A DNA stretch of 64,000 nucleotides from Sorangium cellulosum So0157-2 (GTDB lineage: Bacteria; Myxococcota_A; Polyangia; Polyangiales; Polyangiaceae), in the NCBI RefSeq assembly GCF_000418325.1, contig NC_021658.1:9376001-9440000 (forward strand), in the 5' to 3' direction. The notes under the pieces are model-generated. The model did no database searches, was not told where the DNA came from, and saw nothing but the letters and a program-made list of their open reading frames with translations. A program made the position numbers and the translations under genes. This document shows, one piece after another, positions 37,409 through 47,916 of the stretch (position 1 is the first letter of the stretch; each line of letters opens with the position of its first letter).

Positions 37409-37753
37409 TCACGGGGCCGCGCCGGCCCGTACCGCCGAGGCGCGCCGCACGAGGATCTCCGGCCGCGGCTGGCCCGGCGGCGTCGGCACCTCGGGGCTCG
37501 CCGGCGGTCCCTTGTCGGGGGTGTGCGGGGCGGGCGGGACCTCGCGCGGCGCCTCACGCCCGGGCCGCGGCGGCTCGGGGTGATGCGGCACCTCTCGCCC
37601 CGGCTCGGTCGGGGGGAGGATCTCCGGGCCGGGCTGCCCTGGCTGCGCAGGCGGCCCGGGGACCGGCTGGAACGGGACCTCGGGGGTGATCGCGGTTGTC
37701 GCGGCCGCACCGCCGGGCCCGCCGGCGCAGCAGATCTCGTCGCGCGTCGTCAT
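37409..37753 (-). CDS. Small proline-rich protein, upstream partner of the radical SAM gene
   Basis: 114 residues. After an N-terminus with a CC pair (MTTRDEICCAGG) almost everything is Pro, Gly, Glu and Ala, with PGQPGPEIL and PGQPRPEIL as a repeated phrase and several PEV/REV steps. Codon third positions are strongly GC, as in real genes here. It ends 15 bp before the radical SAM gene, which suggests co-transcription. No signal peptide or family is recognised. No good ribosome-binding site precedes the ATG, so the start is uncertain. It could be a disordered scaffold, a substrate of the radical SAM enzyme, or unrelated. Confidence 0.5.
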   Translation of the reverse strand: MTTRDEICCAGGPGGAAATTAITPEVPFQPVPGPPAQPGQPGPEILPPTEPGREVPHHPEPPRPGREAPREVPPAPHTPDKGPPASPEVPTPPGQPRPEILVRRASAVRAGAAP

Positions 37754-37831
37754 CCACGGAGGGTAGGGCCGCGGCGCCTCGCCCGCATCAGGGGCTCCCT
37801 GCTTTGCGCTAGGCGCGCCGCCTCGTCCGGC

Positions 37832-37888
37832 GCACGCTCCGGACGCGCAGCCGCGCTCCGGACGCGGAGCCGCGCTCCGGACGCGGAG
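37832..37888. repeat. Three 19-bp direct repeats before the antiporter gene
   Basis: The unit CGCGCTCCGGACGCGGAGC occurs twice perfectly (37851-37869, 37870-37888) and once with changes just before. Each perfect unit contains GCTCCG and its complement CGGAGC with a 4-base loop, so the leader can form two small hairpins just ahead of the AAGGAGA ribosome-binding site. Confidence 0.8.
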
Positions 37889-37909
37889 CCCAAGGAGACC
37901 CAACGACGC

Positions 37910-39712
37910 ATGAGCCTGCTCTCTCACGCCGCCGTCTTTCTCGGCGCCGCCGTGGTCGCCGTGCCGCTGTTCAAGCGGCTCGGCCTCGGCGCCGTGCTCG
38001 GCTACCTCGTCGCAGGCGCGCTCATCGGCCCCTGGGGCCTGCGGATCGTCACCGACGTCGAGAACATCCTCCACTTCTCGGAGCTCGGCGTGGTGCTGCT
38101 CCTCTTCCTCATCGGCCTCGAGCTCCAGCCGTCGCGGCTCTGGGTGCTGCGGCGCGCGGTGTTCGGGCTCGGCGGCGCGCAGGTCGCCGTCACCGGCGCG
38201 CTCATCGCGCTCGTCGCCGTCGCGCTCGGCCACCGCGCCGACACGGCGGCCATCGCCGGCCTCGGGCTCTCGCTCTCGTCCACGGCGTTCGTGCTGCAGA
38301 TCCTGGCCGAGAAGGGCCAGATGCAGGCGCAGCACGGCCGCTCCGCGTTCGCGATCCTGCTGTTCCAGGACCTCGCCGTCATCCCGCTGCTCGCGCTGCT
38401 CCCCCTGCTCGGCCCGGGGGGCGGGTCCCCGGCCGAGGGGAGCGCCCTCGCCTCGTCGATCAAGGCGGTGGCCGTGCTGCTCGCCGTGGTCGCCGGCGGC
38501 CGTTACCTCGTGCGCCCCGTCTTCCGGGCGATCGCCGCCGCCCACGCCCACGAGATCTTCACCGCCGCGGCCCTGCTCGTCGTGCTCGGCACGGCGCTCC
38601 TCATGGTGCAGGTGGGCCTGTCGATGTCGCTCGGCGCCTTCATGGCGGGCGTGCTGCTCGCCGACTCGGAGTACCGCCACGAGCTCGAGGCCGACATCGC
38701 GCCGTTCAAGGGGCTGCTCATGGGGCTCTTCTTCATCGCCGTCGGCATGTCGGCGAACATCGGCCTGCTCATCGAGCGGCCGCTGCTCGTCCTCGGGCTC
38801 GTCCTCGGCATGATGGCGCTCAAGGCCGCCGTCCTGTTCGTCCTCGGCAGGGCGAGCGGGCACGCCGTGGGCTCCGCGCGCGACCTCGCGCTCGCGCTCC
38901 CGCAGGGGGGCGAGTTCGCCTTCGTCCTCTTCGGGCTGGCCGCGGGGCAGGGCATCATGGACAGGCTCCTCGCCGACCTCCTCGTCGTCGTGGTCACCCT
39001 GTCCATGGCGCTCACGCCGCTCGTCATCGCGCTCGGCGACCTGCTCCTCCAGCGATGGCGGCGGGCCGGCCCAGCGCGGGAGTTCGACGCGATCGAGGAC
39101 GGCGACCCCAAGGTCATCATCGCCGGATACGGCCGCTTCGGCCAGATCGTCTCCCGCGTCCTCCGCACGAGGAAGATCCCCTTCACCGCGCTCGACGCGA
39201 GCGCCACGCAGGTCGACTTCGTCCGCAAGTACGGCAACAAGATCTATTACGGCGACGCCTCCCGGCTCGACCTGCTCCGCGCGGCGCGCGCCGACAAGGC
39301 GAAGATCTTCGTGCTGGCGATCGACGACGTCGCGTCCTCGGTGAAGACGGCGGAGATCGTGAAGCGGCACTTCCCGGAGCTCAAGATCTACGCGCGCGCC
39401 CGCAACCGCCAGCACGCGTACCAGCTCATGGATATCGGGGTGGAGCTGCTCGAGCGGGAGACGTTCCGGTCGTCGCTCGAGGTGGCGGCGCGCGTGCTGG
39501 AGAGCCTCGGGATGCGCGCGCCGGACGCCCAGGCGATCGTCGAGCGGTTCAGGGCCCACGACGAGCGGGTGCTCCTCCGCGGGCATGCGGTCCACCACGA
39601 CGAGGCCAAGCTCATCGAGGCCGCGAGGCAGGCCGCGCAGGAGCTGGAGGGGCTGTTCGAGACCGACGAGAGCGCGCCGTCCGGCAGGGACGAAAAAGCC
39701 GCTGCCATGTGA
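37910..39712 (+). CDS. Kef-type K+/H+ antiporter (CPA2) with RCK domain
   Basis: 600 residues, the length of E. coli KefB. The ATG at 37910 has AAGGAGA 13 bases upstream and starts a hydrophobic segment. Residues 1-380 are the CPA2 exchanger with about 12 membrane segments: GLELQPSRLWVLRR, GLGLSLSSTAFVLQIL, and FQDLAVIPLLAL with the ion-binding Asp. The C-terminal part is an RCK/TrkA-N domain (VIIAGYGRFGQIVSRVL; then YYGDASRLDLLRAA). Kef systems release K+ in exchange for H+ under electrophile stress and are gated by glutathione adducts or nucleotides. No KefF/KefG ancillary gene is adjacent. Glutathione ligands were not checked, so generic CPA2 antiport is the safer call. Confidence 0.9.
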   Translation: MSLLSHAAVFLGAAVVAVPLFKRLGLGAVLGYLVAGALIGPWGLRIVTDVENILHFSELGVVLLLFLIGLELQPSRLWVLRRAVFGLGGAQVAVTGALIALVAVALGHRADTAAIAGLGLSLSSTAFVLQILAEKGQMQAQHGRSAFAILLFQDLAVIPLLALLPLLGPGGGSPAEGSALASSIKAVAVLLAVVAGGRYLVRPVFRAIAAAHAHEIFTAAALLVVLGTALLMVQVGLSMSLGAFMAGVLLADSEYRHELEADIAPFKGLLMGLFFIAVGMSANIGLLIERPLLVLGLVLGMMALKAAVLFVLGRASGHAVGSARDLALALPQGGEFAFVLFGLAAGQGIMDRLLADLLVVVVTLSMALTPLVIALGDLLLQRWRRAGPAREFDAIEDGDPKVIIAGYGRFGQIVSRVLRTRKIPFTALDASATQVDFVRKYGNKIYYGDASRLDLLRAARADKAKIFVLAIDDVASSVKTAEIVKRHFPELKIYARARNRQHAYQLMDIGVELLERETFRSSLEVAARVLESLGMRAPDAQAIVERFRAHDERVLLRGHAVHHDEAKLIEAARQAAQELEGLFETDESAPSGRDEKAAAM

Positions 39713-39730
39713 CGCAGGTCGCCGCGCGGC

Positions 39731-39990
39731 CGCGGCCTGCGCCTCATGGCCATGAACAAGTTCGTCAGCCTAACTAAGTTGCCCGCCGCGCTTCGTGCGA
39801 TGCACGGAGCAATGGGCAGGGCCTCCCTCGCGGCCTGAGCCTCATGGCCACGAACAAGTTCGTCAGCCTAACTAAGTAGAGTCCTGCGCCTCGTGCGGCG
39901 CACGCAGTCGGCAGGGCCTCCCCGCGGCCTGAGCCTCATGGCCCACGAACAAGTTCGTCAGCCTAACTAAGTAGGCCCCTGCGCCTCGTG
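39731..39990. repeat. Three tandem copies of a ~96-bp element with an invariant 26-bp core
   Basis: The core GAACAAGTTCGTCAGCCTAA plus CTAAGT occurs without change at 39754, 39852 and 39947. It is embedded in units starting CGCGGCCTG at 39731, 39829 and 39923 (periods 98 and 94). The core is clearly AT-richer than the genome, and the flanks are less conserved. The array fills the gap between two convergent genes, where no promoter is expected. No coding frame runs through it. Confidence 0.9.
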
Positions 39991-40113
39991 CGACGTACCC
40001 AACGGTCGTCGTAGCGCGCCGCGCAACGCGTCTTCCCGCTGCGCCGGCTCACCCGGAGCGCCGGCTCACCCGGAGCGCCGGCCGCCGGCGGACAGCGCGC
40101 CGCGCTGCGTCGC

Positions 40114-41492
40114 TCACTCCTGTTCCTGCTTCGCGCCGATGCCGTGGCGGCGAAGGTAAGCCCGCACGTGCGCCCGCTCCATGCCCGCGCGCCGCGCCAT
40201 CTCGCTCACGTTGCCCTTCGCCTCCTCGGACAGGGCGGCGAAATAGTCGCGCTCGAACCGCGCGAGCACGTCGCGCTTCGCCTCCTGGAACTGGCGGCCC
40301 TTCAGCGAGGCGAACGAGCCGTTGAACGCGCCGCCGCCGCCGCCGGCGGCCGGGTGGATCGAGGGCGACGAGTTGCCGTGCACCGGCGTCTCGGTGAGCG
40401 CGCCGAGGTGCGCCGCGATGTCGATCTCCTCGCCCTCGGCCGCGAGCGCGAACGCGACGGCGACCGCGTTCCTGAGCTCGCGGACGTTGCCCGGCCAGTC
40501 GTGCCGCATCAGCCGCTCGAGCGTGCTGTTCGAGACGCGCTCGTAGGCGCTCTCGTCGCCGAGATCCTTCAGCATCCGGCGGACGAGCACCGGGATGTCC
40601 TCCACGCGCTGCCGGAGCGCCGGCAGCTCGATCTTGATCTGCGCGACGCGGAAGTAGAGGTCGCTCCGGAAGTTGCCGCCGTTGACCGCGCGCACGAGGT
40701 CGCGGCGCGTCGCCGCGAGCACCCGCACGTCGACCTCGCGGTAGCTCGACCCGCCGACGCTCTTGATGCGGCGCTCGGCGAGCGCGCGGAGGAGCTTCGG
40801 CTGCACCTCGAGCGGCAGCTCGCCGAGCTCGTCGAGGAAGATCGTGCCGCCGTCCGCCTCGATGAACGGCGAGAGGCGCTTGTCGACCGCCCCGGTGAAC
40901 GCGCCGCGCTCGTGGCCGAAGAGCGTCGCCTCGGCGAGCGTCGGCGGGATCGAGCCGCAGTCGACGACCACGAACGGCTTCTTCGAGCGGGCGCTCGCCT
41001 GGTGCAGCGCCTGGGCGACGAGCTCCTTGCCCGTCCCGGTCTCGCCCGTGATGAGCACCGTGAGATCGGTCGGCGCCATCTTGGAGAGGCGCTCGAAGAT
41101 GGCGCGCATCCCGGGGCTGCTCGCCACGAGCGGGCCGAACTGCGGGATGGCCGACACCGTGATGCGCTCGGGGCGCAGCGGCTCGAACTGGATCTCGGTC
41201 TCGCCGAGCCGGAGCTTCGTGCTCGTGAGCAGGTAGATGTCGCCGACCCGCACGCCGCCGACGAACGTCCCGTTCCTGCTGTCGAGGTCGCGCACGCGGA
41301 CGCCCTGCTCGGTGGCGACGAACTCGGCGTGCACCGCGCTCACCTTGGCGTCGTCGAGCACCAGCTGGCAGGCCGCGTTGCGGCCCACGATGACGGGATC
41401 AGTGCCGATCTCCAGCCATCCGCCGCCGCGAGCGGCCGACGACTTCGTCGGGCGGATGCGCCCGCCGCGCACCTCGACCCTGTTCTTCGTGC

Positions 41493-41511
<19 letters not shown>
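40114..41511 (-). CDS. FHA-domain sigma-54-dependent transcriptional activator
   Basis: 465 residues if started at the TTG at 41511, the best codon just after the upstream stop; a GTG a little further in is also possible. The FHA domain (about 30-110) has GRNAACQLVLDD, KVSAVHAEF and RDLDSRNGTFVGG. The AAA+ domain carries GETGTGKE, the sigma-54 contact loop GAFTGA, FLDELGELPL and the arginine-rich ALAERRIKSVGG. A Fis-type helix-turn-helix (SEMARRAGMERAHVRAYLRRHG) ends the protein. FHA reads phosphothreonine, so activation probably follows phosphorylation by a Ser/Thr kinase; one is encoded immediately upstream. There is no receiver domain. This kinase-to-FHA-activator wiring is typical of myxobacteria. 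The target promoters are not in view. Confidence 0.9.
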
Positions 41512-43274
<1,763 letters not shown>

Positions 43275-43589
43275 GTAACCTGGATCGGGACCGTACCACC
43301 GCGAACCCGAAACAGGTGAGAAAAAAGCGAGCGTCCAGGTAAACCCGGTGATTCCCGGAGCGAGCGGAACCGATCACCGCCAGCGCGCGAAGCGGCGGCG
43401 CGTGGAGCGGAGCGGCCGTGGCGACGCGCGGCGCGCAGCTCGCGGCACGGCGCGGCCGCGCGGGGCGCGTGCGGCGCGTCCGGCGGCGCGGCCCGAGCCC
43501 GCGCCCGCGCCGCAGCGCGGAATCCCGGGAGAACCCGAGGGGCGGCGGCACTAGCCCGATGCGCCATGATTCTGTAGGCTCGCCGCGCC
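43275..43589. other. Divergent intergenic region
   Basis: 315 bp without a supported gene, between the GTG-started kinase gene (minus strand) and the YbjN-like gene (plus strand). It should hold both promoters. No boxes or dyads were recognised. Confidence 0.45.
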
Positions 43590-43979
43590 ATGCCGCGCAC
43601 AGCCGAGGACGTCGAAACCTACCTCCTGCAGCTCGATCGCCGGTTCGAGAACGACGCCGGTACCTACCTCGTCTCGGGGGGCGCTGACGCGCCGCCGATC
43701 GCGATCCGCATCGATCCACCCATCGTGGCGGTGCGCGTCTCGATCGGCCCCGTGCCCGCCGACGACGCCCACCAGACCAAGCTCTTCCGCCGCCTGCTCG
43801 AGTACAACGCGACCGACCTGATGCATGCTTCGTACGGGATCGAGGCCGGCACCATCGTCCTGTCGGCGGCGCTGGAGCTCGAGAACCTCGACATGAACGA
43901 GCTCGAGGCGATCCTGAGCGACATCGATCTCGCGCTCGCCCGCCACGTCCCCGTGCTGCACGATCTCGCGCTGAGCTGA
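43590..43979 (+). CDS. YbjN-like protein (type III chaperone-like fold)
   Basis: 129 residues, cytoplasmic, without signal or membrane segment. It has the size and rhythm of YbjN/CesT-type alpha-beta proteins: an opening helix (EDVETYLLQLDRRF), a three-stranded sheet (TYLVSGG, IAIRI, VAVRVSIGPVP), the LFRRLLEYNATDLMHASYGIE segment that mirrors the LL-NA-L--A-YG consensus, and a closing helix with LDMNELEAILSDID. The gene is followed by pspA with 48 bp between. YbjN-like proteins are known to occur beside PspA in other bacteria and may bind PspA or regulate it. Function here is inferred from that association. Confidence 0.75.
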   Translation: MPRTAEDVETYLLQLDRRFENDAGTYLVSGGADAPPIAIRIDPPIVAVRVSIGPVPADDAHQTKLFRRLLEYNATDLMHASYGIEAGTIVLSAALELENLDMNELEAILSDIDLALARHVPVLHDLALS

Positions 43980-44027
43980 CCTGCCGCGCCTTTCAACCCT
44001 GCGCTACCCGAGAGTTGGAGCTGATCT

Positions 44028-44861
44028 ATGGGAATTTTCGCGCGCCTTGCGACCCTCATCAAGTCGAACCTGAACGACCTCATCAGCCGCTCGGAGGACC
44101 CCGAGAAGATGCTGAACCAGGTCGTCATCGACATGGCAAACCAGCTGATCGAGGCGAAGAAGCAGGTCGCCGTCTCGATCGCCGACGAGAAGCGGCTGGC
44201 GAAGCAGGCCGAGCAAGAGGCCGCCAACGCCGCGGAGTGGGAGCGCCGGGCGATGCTCGCCATCAAGGCGGGCGACGACGCGCTGGCCAAGGAGGCGCTG
44301 AACCGCAAGAAGGAGCACGACCAGCTCGCCGCGACCTACAAGGACCAGTGGCAGAAGCAGAAGCAGGCGGTCGACCAGCTGAAGACGGCCCTGCGCCTCC
44401 TCAACAACAAGATCGAGGAGGCGAAGCGCAAGAAGAACGTGCTCATCGCCCGGAAGAAGCGGGCCGAGGCGCAGAAGGCGATCCAGGAGACCATGAGCGG
44501 CCTCAACAACGCCTCCGCCTTCGAGACGTTCGACCGGATGTCGAACAAGATCGACCAGATCGAGGCCGAGGCGGAGGCCGCCGGGGAGATCGCCGAGCAG
44601 TACACGGGCGACACGCTGGCGCACCGGTTCGGGCAGCTCGAGGCGACGGCGGGCGCGGACGACGAGCTGCTCGCGCTCAAGCGGAAGATGGGCGTGCTCC
44701 CGCCCGAGCCGCCGCCCGCCGCCACGCCGCCGCAGGTGCGCGTGGCCGGCGCGGGCGGCGCGCCGACCGGCATGCCCCAGGCCGAGCAGGACGAGCTCGC
44801 GGCGGCCATCGCGGAGCTCGAGGCCGAAGAACAACGTGAACAAGCCAGGATGAAGCGCTAG
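44028..44861 (+). CDS. pspA: PspA/IM30 family membrane-stress protein
   Basis: 277 residues, nearly all coiled coil. It opens MGIFARLATLIKSNLNDLISRSEDPEKML, the PspA/Vipp1 amphipathic start that binds damaged membrane. Long heptad helices follow (AKKQVAVSIADEKRLAKQAEQ to KKRAEAQKAIQETM), then FETFDRMSNKIDQIEAEAEA. The last 60 residues add a Pro/Ala-rich linker and a final short helix, so it is longer than E. coli PspA (222). PspA assembles into rods or rings that reinforce the inner membrane under proton-motive-force stress. No pspBC or pspF homologue is next to it; the neighbours are YbjN-like (upstream) and a P-type ATPase whose start lies 13 bp after the stop, which suggests one operon. 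Confidence 0.9.
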   Translation: MGIFARLATLIKSNLNDLISRSEDPEKMLNQVVIDMANQLIEAKKQVAVSIADEKRLAKQAEQEAANAAEWERRAMLAIKAGDDALAKEALNRKKEHDQLAATYKDQWQKQKQAVDQLKTALRLLNNKIEEAKRKKNVLIARKKRAEAQKAIQETMSGLNNASAFETFDRMSNKIDQIEAEAEAAGEIAEQYTGDTLAHRFGQLEATAGADDELLALKRKMGVLPPEPPPAATPPQVRVAGAGGAPTGMPQAEQDELAAAIAELEAEEQREQARMKR

Positions 44862-44874
44862 AGCACGCCCGCCC

Positions 44875-47691
44875 ATGAGCCAAGCCGCTACGGCGCTCCG
44901 CCGTCCCGAATCGAACACCGCCCCCGCCGCTCCCATCCCCGTACACGCCGAAGAGGTCAACGCCTTCCTCGAGCGCGTCGGCGTCAGCTCGTCCGGCGGG
45001 CTCTCCGAGGCCGAGGCGCAGAAGCGCCTCGCGGAGCACGGGAAGAACCGCCTGCCCGAGACGAAGAAGAAGAGCGCGCTCGTCCGGATCCTCGAGCAGT
45101 TCGCGAACCCGCTCGTCCTCACGCTCCTCGCCGCCGCGACGATCGCCGTGGTCGTCGGCTTCACCGCCGACAAGCACGAGAGCTTCCTCCACAGGTTCGG
45201 CGACGCGATCGCCATCCTGCTCATCGTCATCCTCAACGCGTTCCTCGGCTACTACCAGGAGCGGCGCGCGGAGGCGGCCCTCGAGGCGCTCCAGAAGCTC
45301 AGCGCGCCGAACGCGCGCGTGCGCCGCGGCGGCAAGACCGTGGTCATCGCGGCCGAGGACGTCGCGCCCGGCGACATCCTCGAGCTCGAGGCGGGCGACG
45401 CGGTCCCGGCCGACGCGCGGCTCGTGCAGACGATCAGCCTCGCGACCGAGGAGGCGGCGCTGACGGGCGAGAGCGCGGCCGCGGTCAAGGACGCCCTCGC
45501 CCCGGTCGCGCGCGACGCGCCGCTCGGCGATCGCGTGACGATGATCTTCACCGGCACGAGCGTCGTGCGCGGCAAGGGGCGCGCGGTCGTGACCGCGACC
45601 GGCGTGAACACCGAGCTCGGCCGCATCGGCGAGATGATCCGCTCGGTCGGCGAGCAGAAGACGCCCCTCGAGGAGCGCCTCGATCGCTTCGGCGCGATCA
45701 TCCTGCGGGTGTGCCTGGCGCTCTCCGCGGTGCTGCTCGGCTGGGGGTTCATCCGGGGCGGGCGGCCGTGGCACGAGCTCCTGCTCGAGGGCGTGAGCCT
45801 CGCCGTGGCCGCCATCCCCGAGGGGCTGCCCGCGATCACGACGATCACGCTCGCGCTCGGGATGCAGCGCATGGCGAAGCGCGGGGCGATCGTGCGCAAG
45901 CTGCCCGCGGTCGAGACGCTCGGCGCCGCGACGATCATCGCGTCGGACAAGACGGGCACGCTCACCCAGAACGAGATGACCGTGCGCAACGTGTACGCGG
46001 GCGGCCACCGCTACACCGTGTCCGGCGAGGGGTACAACCCGGTCGGCGCGGTGCGCGACGAGGCCGGCGCGGAGGTCGTCGACCTGTCGGCGCCCCTCAG
46101 CTACCTGCTCGCGACCGTCGCGCTCTGCAACAACGCGTCGCTGAACGAGGACCAGGCGACGGGCCGCTGGAACATCGTCGGCGACCCGACCGAGGGGGCG
46201 CTGCTCACGCTGGCGGCGAAGGGCGGCCAGTCGCGCGAGTCGGTGGCGCCGTCGCACGCGTTCGTGCACGAGCTGCCCTTCGACAGCGATCGCAAGCGGA
46301 TGACGGTGATCACGCGGGACGAGCGCGGCCGCGAGATCGCGCACGTGAAGGGGAGCGTCGACGTGCTCCTGCCGCTCTGCGTGAAGTTCGCGGACGACAA
46401 GGGGGTGCGGGCGCTGAGCGAGGACGACCGGCGCGCGATCACCGCCGAGGCCGATCGCATGAGCGAGGCCGCGCTGCGCGTGCTCGCGATCTGCCGCCGC
46501 GTGCGGGTCAGCCGCGACGCGGACGACGTCGAGCGCGAGCTCACGTTCCTCGGCCTGGTCGGGATGATGGACCCGCCGCGGCAGGGGGTGAAGGAGGCGG
46601 TGGCCGAGTGCCGCCGCGCCGGCATCCGCGCCGTCATGATCACGGGCGACCACCGGCTCACCGCGACGGCGATCGCCAAGGAGATCGGGCTCTGGGACGA
46701 GGGCGACGAGGCGCTCAGCGGCGCGGAGCTCGCGGCGATGAGCGACGAGGAGCTCGCGCGGCGGATCATGCACCTGCGCGTCTTCGCCCGGACGACGGCG
46801 GAGCAGAAGCTCCGGCTCGTGCGGGCGTTCAAGGCGCACGGCCACATCGTGGCGATGACGGGCGACGGCGTGAACGACGCGCCCGCGCTCCGCGAGGCGC
46901 ACATCGGCGTGGCGATGGGGCGCGGCGGCACGGACGTGGCGCGGCAGGCGGCGGACCTCGTGCTCGCGGACGACAACTTCGCGACCATCGTCGAGGCGGT
47001 GCGCGAGGGGCGCGCCATCTACCGCAACATCCAGAAGTTCATCTTCTTCCTCCTCTCGTCGAACATGGGCCTGCTCGTGGCCGTGTTCGTGGTCTCGTTC
47101 TTCGGCAAGTGGCCGCCGCTGACGCCGCTCATGATCCTCTGGATCAACCTCGTGACGAACGGCCTGCCGGCGCTCGCGCTCGGCATCGATCCGCCGGATC
47201 CGAAGCTCATGTCCGAGGCGCCGCGGCCGCGGGACGAGGGCCTGCTCATCAAGCGCGACTACCTCGGGATCCTGTACGTCGGCGCGTTCATGGGGCTCGC
47301 GGCCGTGGCGCTCTACGCCACGTCGGAGCAGACCGAGGAGGCGCTGCTCCGCACGCGCGCCGTCGCCTTCTCGCTGCTCGCGCTGTCGCCGCTCTTCCAC
47401 GCCTGGAGCTGCCGGAGCCCGGTGATCTCGCTCTTCGGGTCGAAGCCGCTCATCAGCCTCCCGCTCCTCCTGGCGGTGGCGGCCAGCGCGGCGATCCACC
47501 TGATCGCGCTGCTCGTGCCCGCGCTGCGCCCGGTCTTCCGCACCTACGAGATGTCGTCGAACGAGTGGATGCTCCTGCTCGTCCTCTCGGCGCTCATCGT
47601 GCCGGCCGTCGAGATCGCGAAGCTCGTGTACCGCCGGATCCGGCCGGTCGACGCCGGCCCCGCCCGCCTCCCCGCCTCCAGCCCCCGCTGA
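44875..47691 (+). CDS. Cation-transporting P-type ATPase (Ca2+ type, P2A)
   Basis: 938 residues. The order is the N-terminal actuator part (GDILELEAGDAVPADARL, TGES), membrane pair M3-M4 with the ion-site motif AAIPEGLPA, the phosphorylation site D358 in SDKTGTLTQNEM, the nucleotide domain (HVKGSVDVLLPLC, MMDPPR), the hinge TGDGVNDAPAL, and four C-terminal membrane segments including NLVTNGLPALALG. This is the SERCA/PMCA-like group that exports Ca2+ or exchanges Na+/K+. PEGL and the N-D-type residues in M6 favour Ca2+, but the ion is inferred. It starts 13 bp after pspA, so a shared transcript is likely, with a YbjN-like gene as its first member. That would link membrane-stress sensing to ion homeostasis. 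Confidence 0.92.
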   Translation: MSQAATALRRPESNTAPAAPIPVHAEEVNAFLERVGVSSSGGLSEAEAQKRLAEHGKNRLPETKKKSALVRILEQFANPLVLTLLAAATIAVVVGFTADKHESFLHRFGDAIAILLIVILNAFLGYYQERRAEAALEALQKLSAPNARVRRGGKTVVIAAEDVAPGDILELEAGDAVPADARLVQTISLATEEAALTGESAAAVKDALAPVARDAPLGDRVTMIFTGTSVVRGKGRAVVTATGVNTELGRIGEMIRSVGEQKTPLEERLDRFGAIILRVCLALSAVLLGWGFIRGGRPWHELLLEGVSLAVAAIPEGLPAITTITLALGMQRMAKRGAIVRKLPAVETLGAATIIASDKTGTLTQNEMTVRNVYAGGHRYTVSGEGYNPVGAVRDEAGAEVVDLSAPLSYLLATVALCNNASLNEDQATGRWNIVGDPTEGALLTLAAKGGQSRESVAPSHAFVHELPFDSDRKRMTVITRDERGREIAHVKGSVDVLLPLCVKFADDKGVRALSEDDRRAITAEADRMSEAALRVLAICRRVRVSRDADDVERELTFLGLVGMMDPPRQGVKEAVAECRRAGIRAVMITGDHRLTATAIAKEIGLWDEGDEALSGAELAAMSDEELARRIMHLRVFARTTAEQKLRLVRAFKAHGHIVAMTGDGVNDAPALREAHIGVAMGRGGTDVARQAADLVLADDNFATIVEAVREGRAIYRNIQKFIFFLLSSNMGLLVAVFVVSFFGKWPPLTPLMILWINLVTNGLPALALGIDPPDPKLMSEAPRPRDEGLLIKRDYLGILYVGAFMGLAAVALYATSEQTEEALLRTRAVAFSLLALSPLFHAWSCRSPVISLFGSKPLISLPLLLAVAASAAIHLIALLVPALRPVFRTYEMSSNEWMLLLVLSALIVPAVEIAKLVYRRIRPVDAGPARLPASSPR

Positions 47692-47916
47692 TCCCCTGAG
47701 ATGGGCCGGCGCCGCCGGCCCCTCCCCCGCCGCGGCGAGGTCGCCACCCGGCCGCGCCGAGGTCGCCGCCTCGGCCGCGCCGGGGCGCTGTTTTCGCGCG
47801 ACGGCGGAGCGGCCTCGGGCGCCGCGGTGGCCGCGGGCCCGCGCGTGGAGCGATCCGGAAACAAAGTGCTCGTGGTAAGAACAAGCGGGCGCGGAGAGGC
47901 GTCCAAACCCGAGCTT

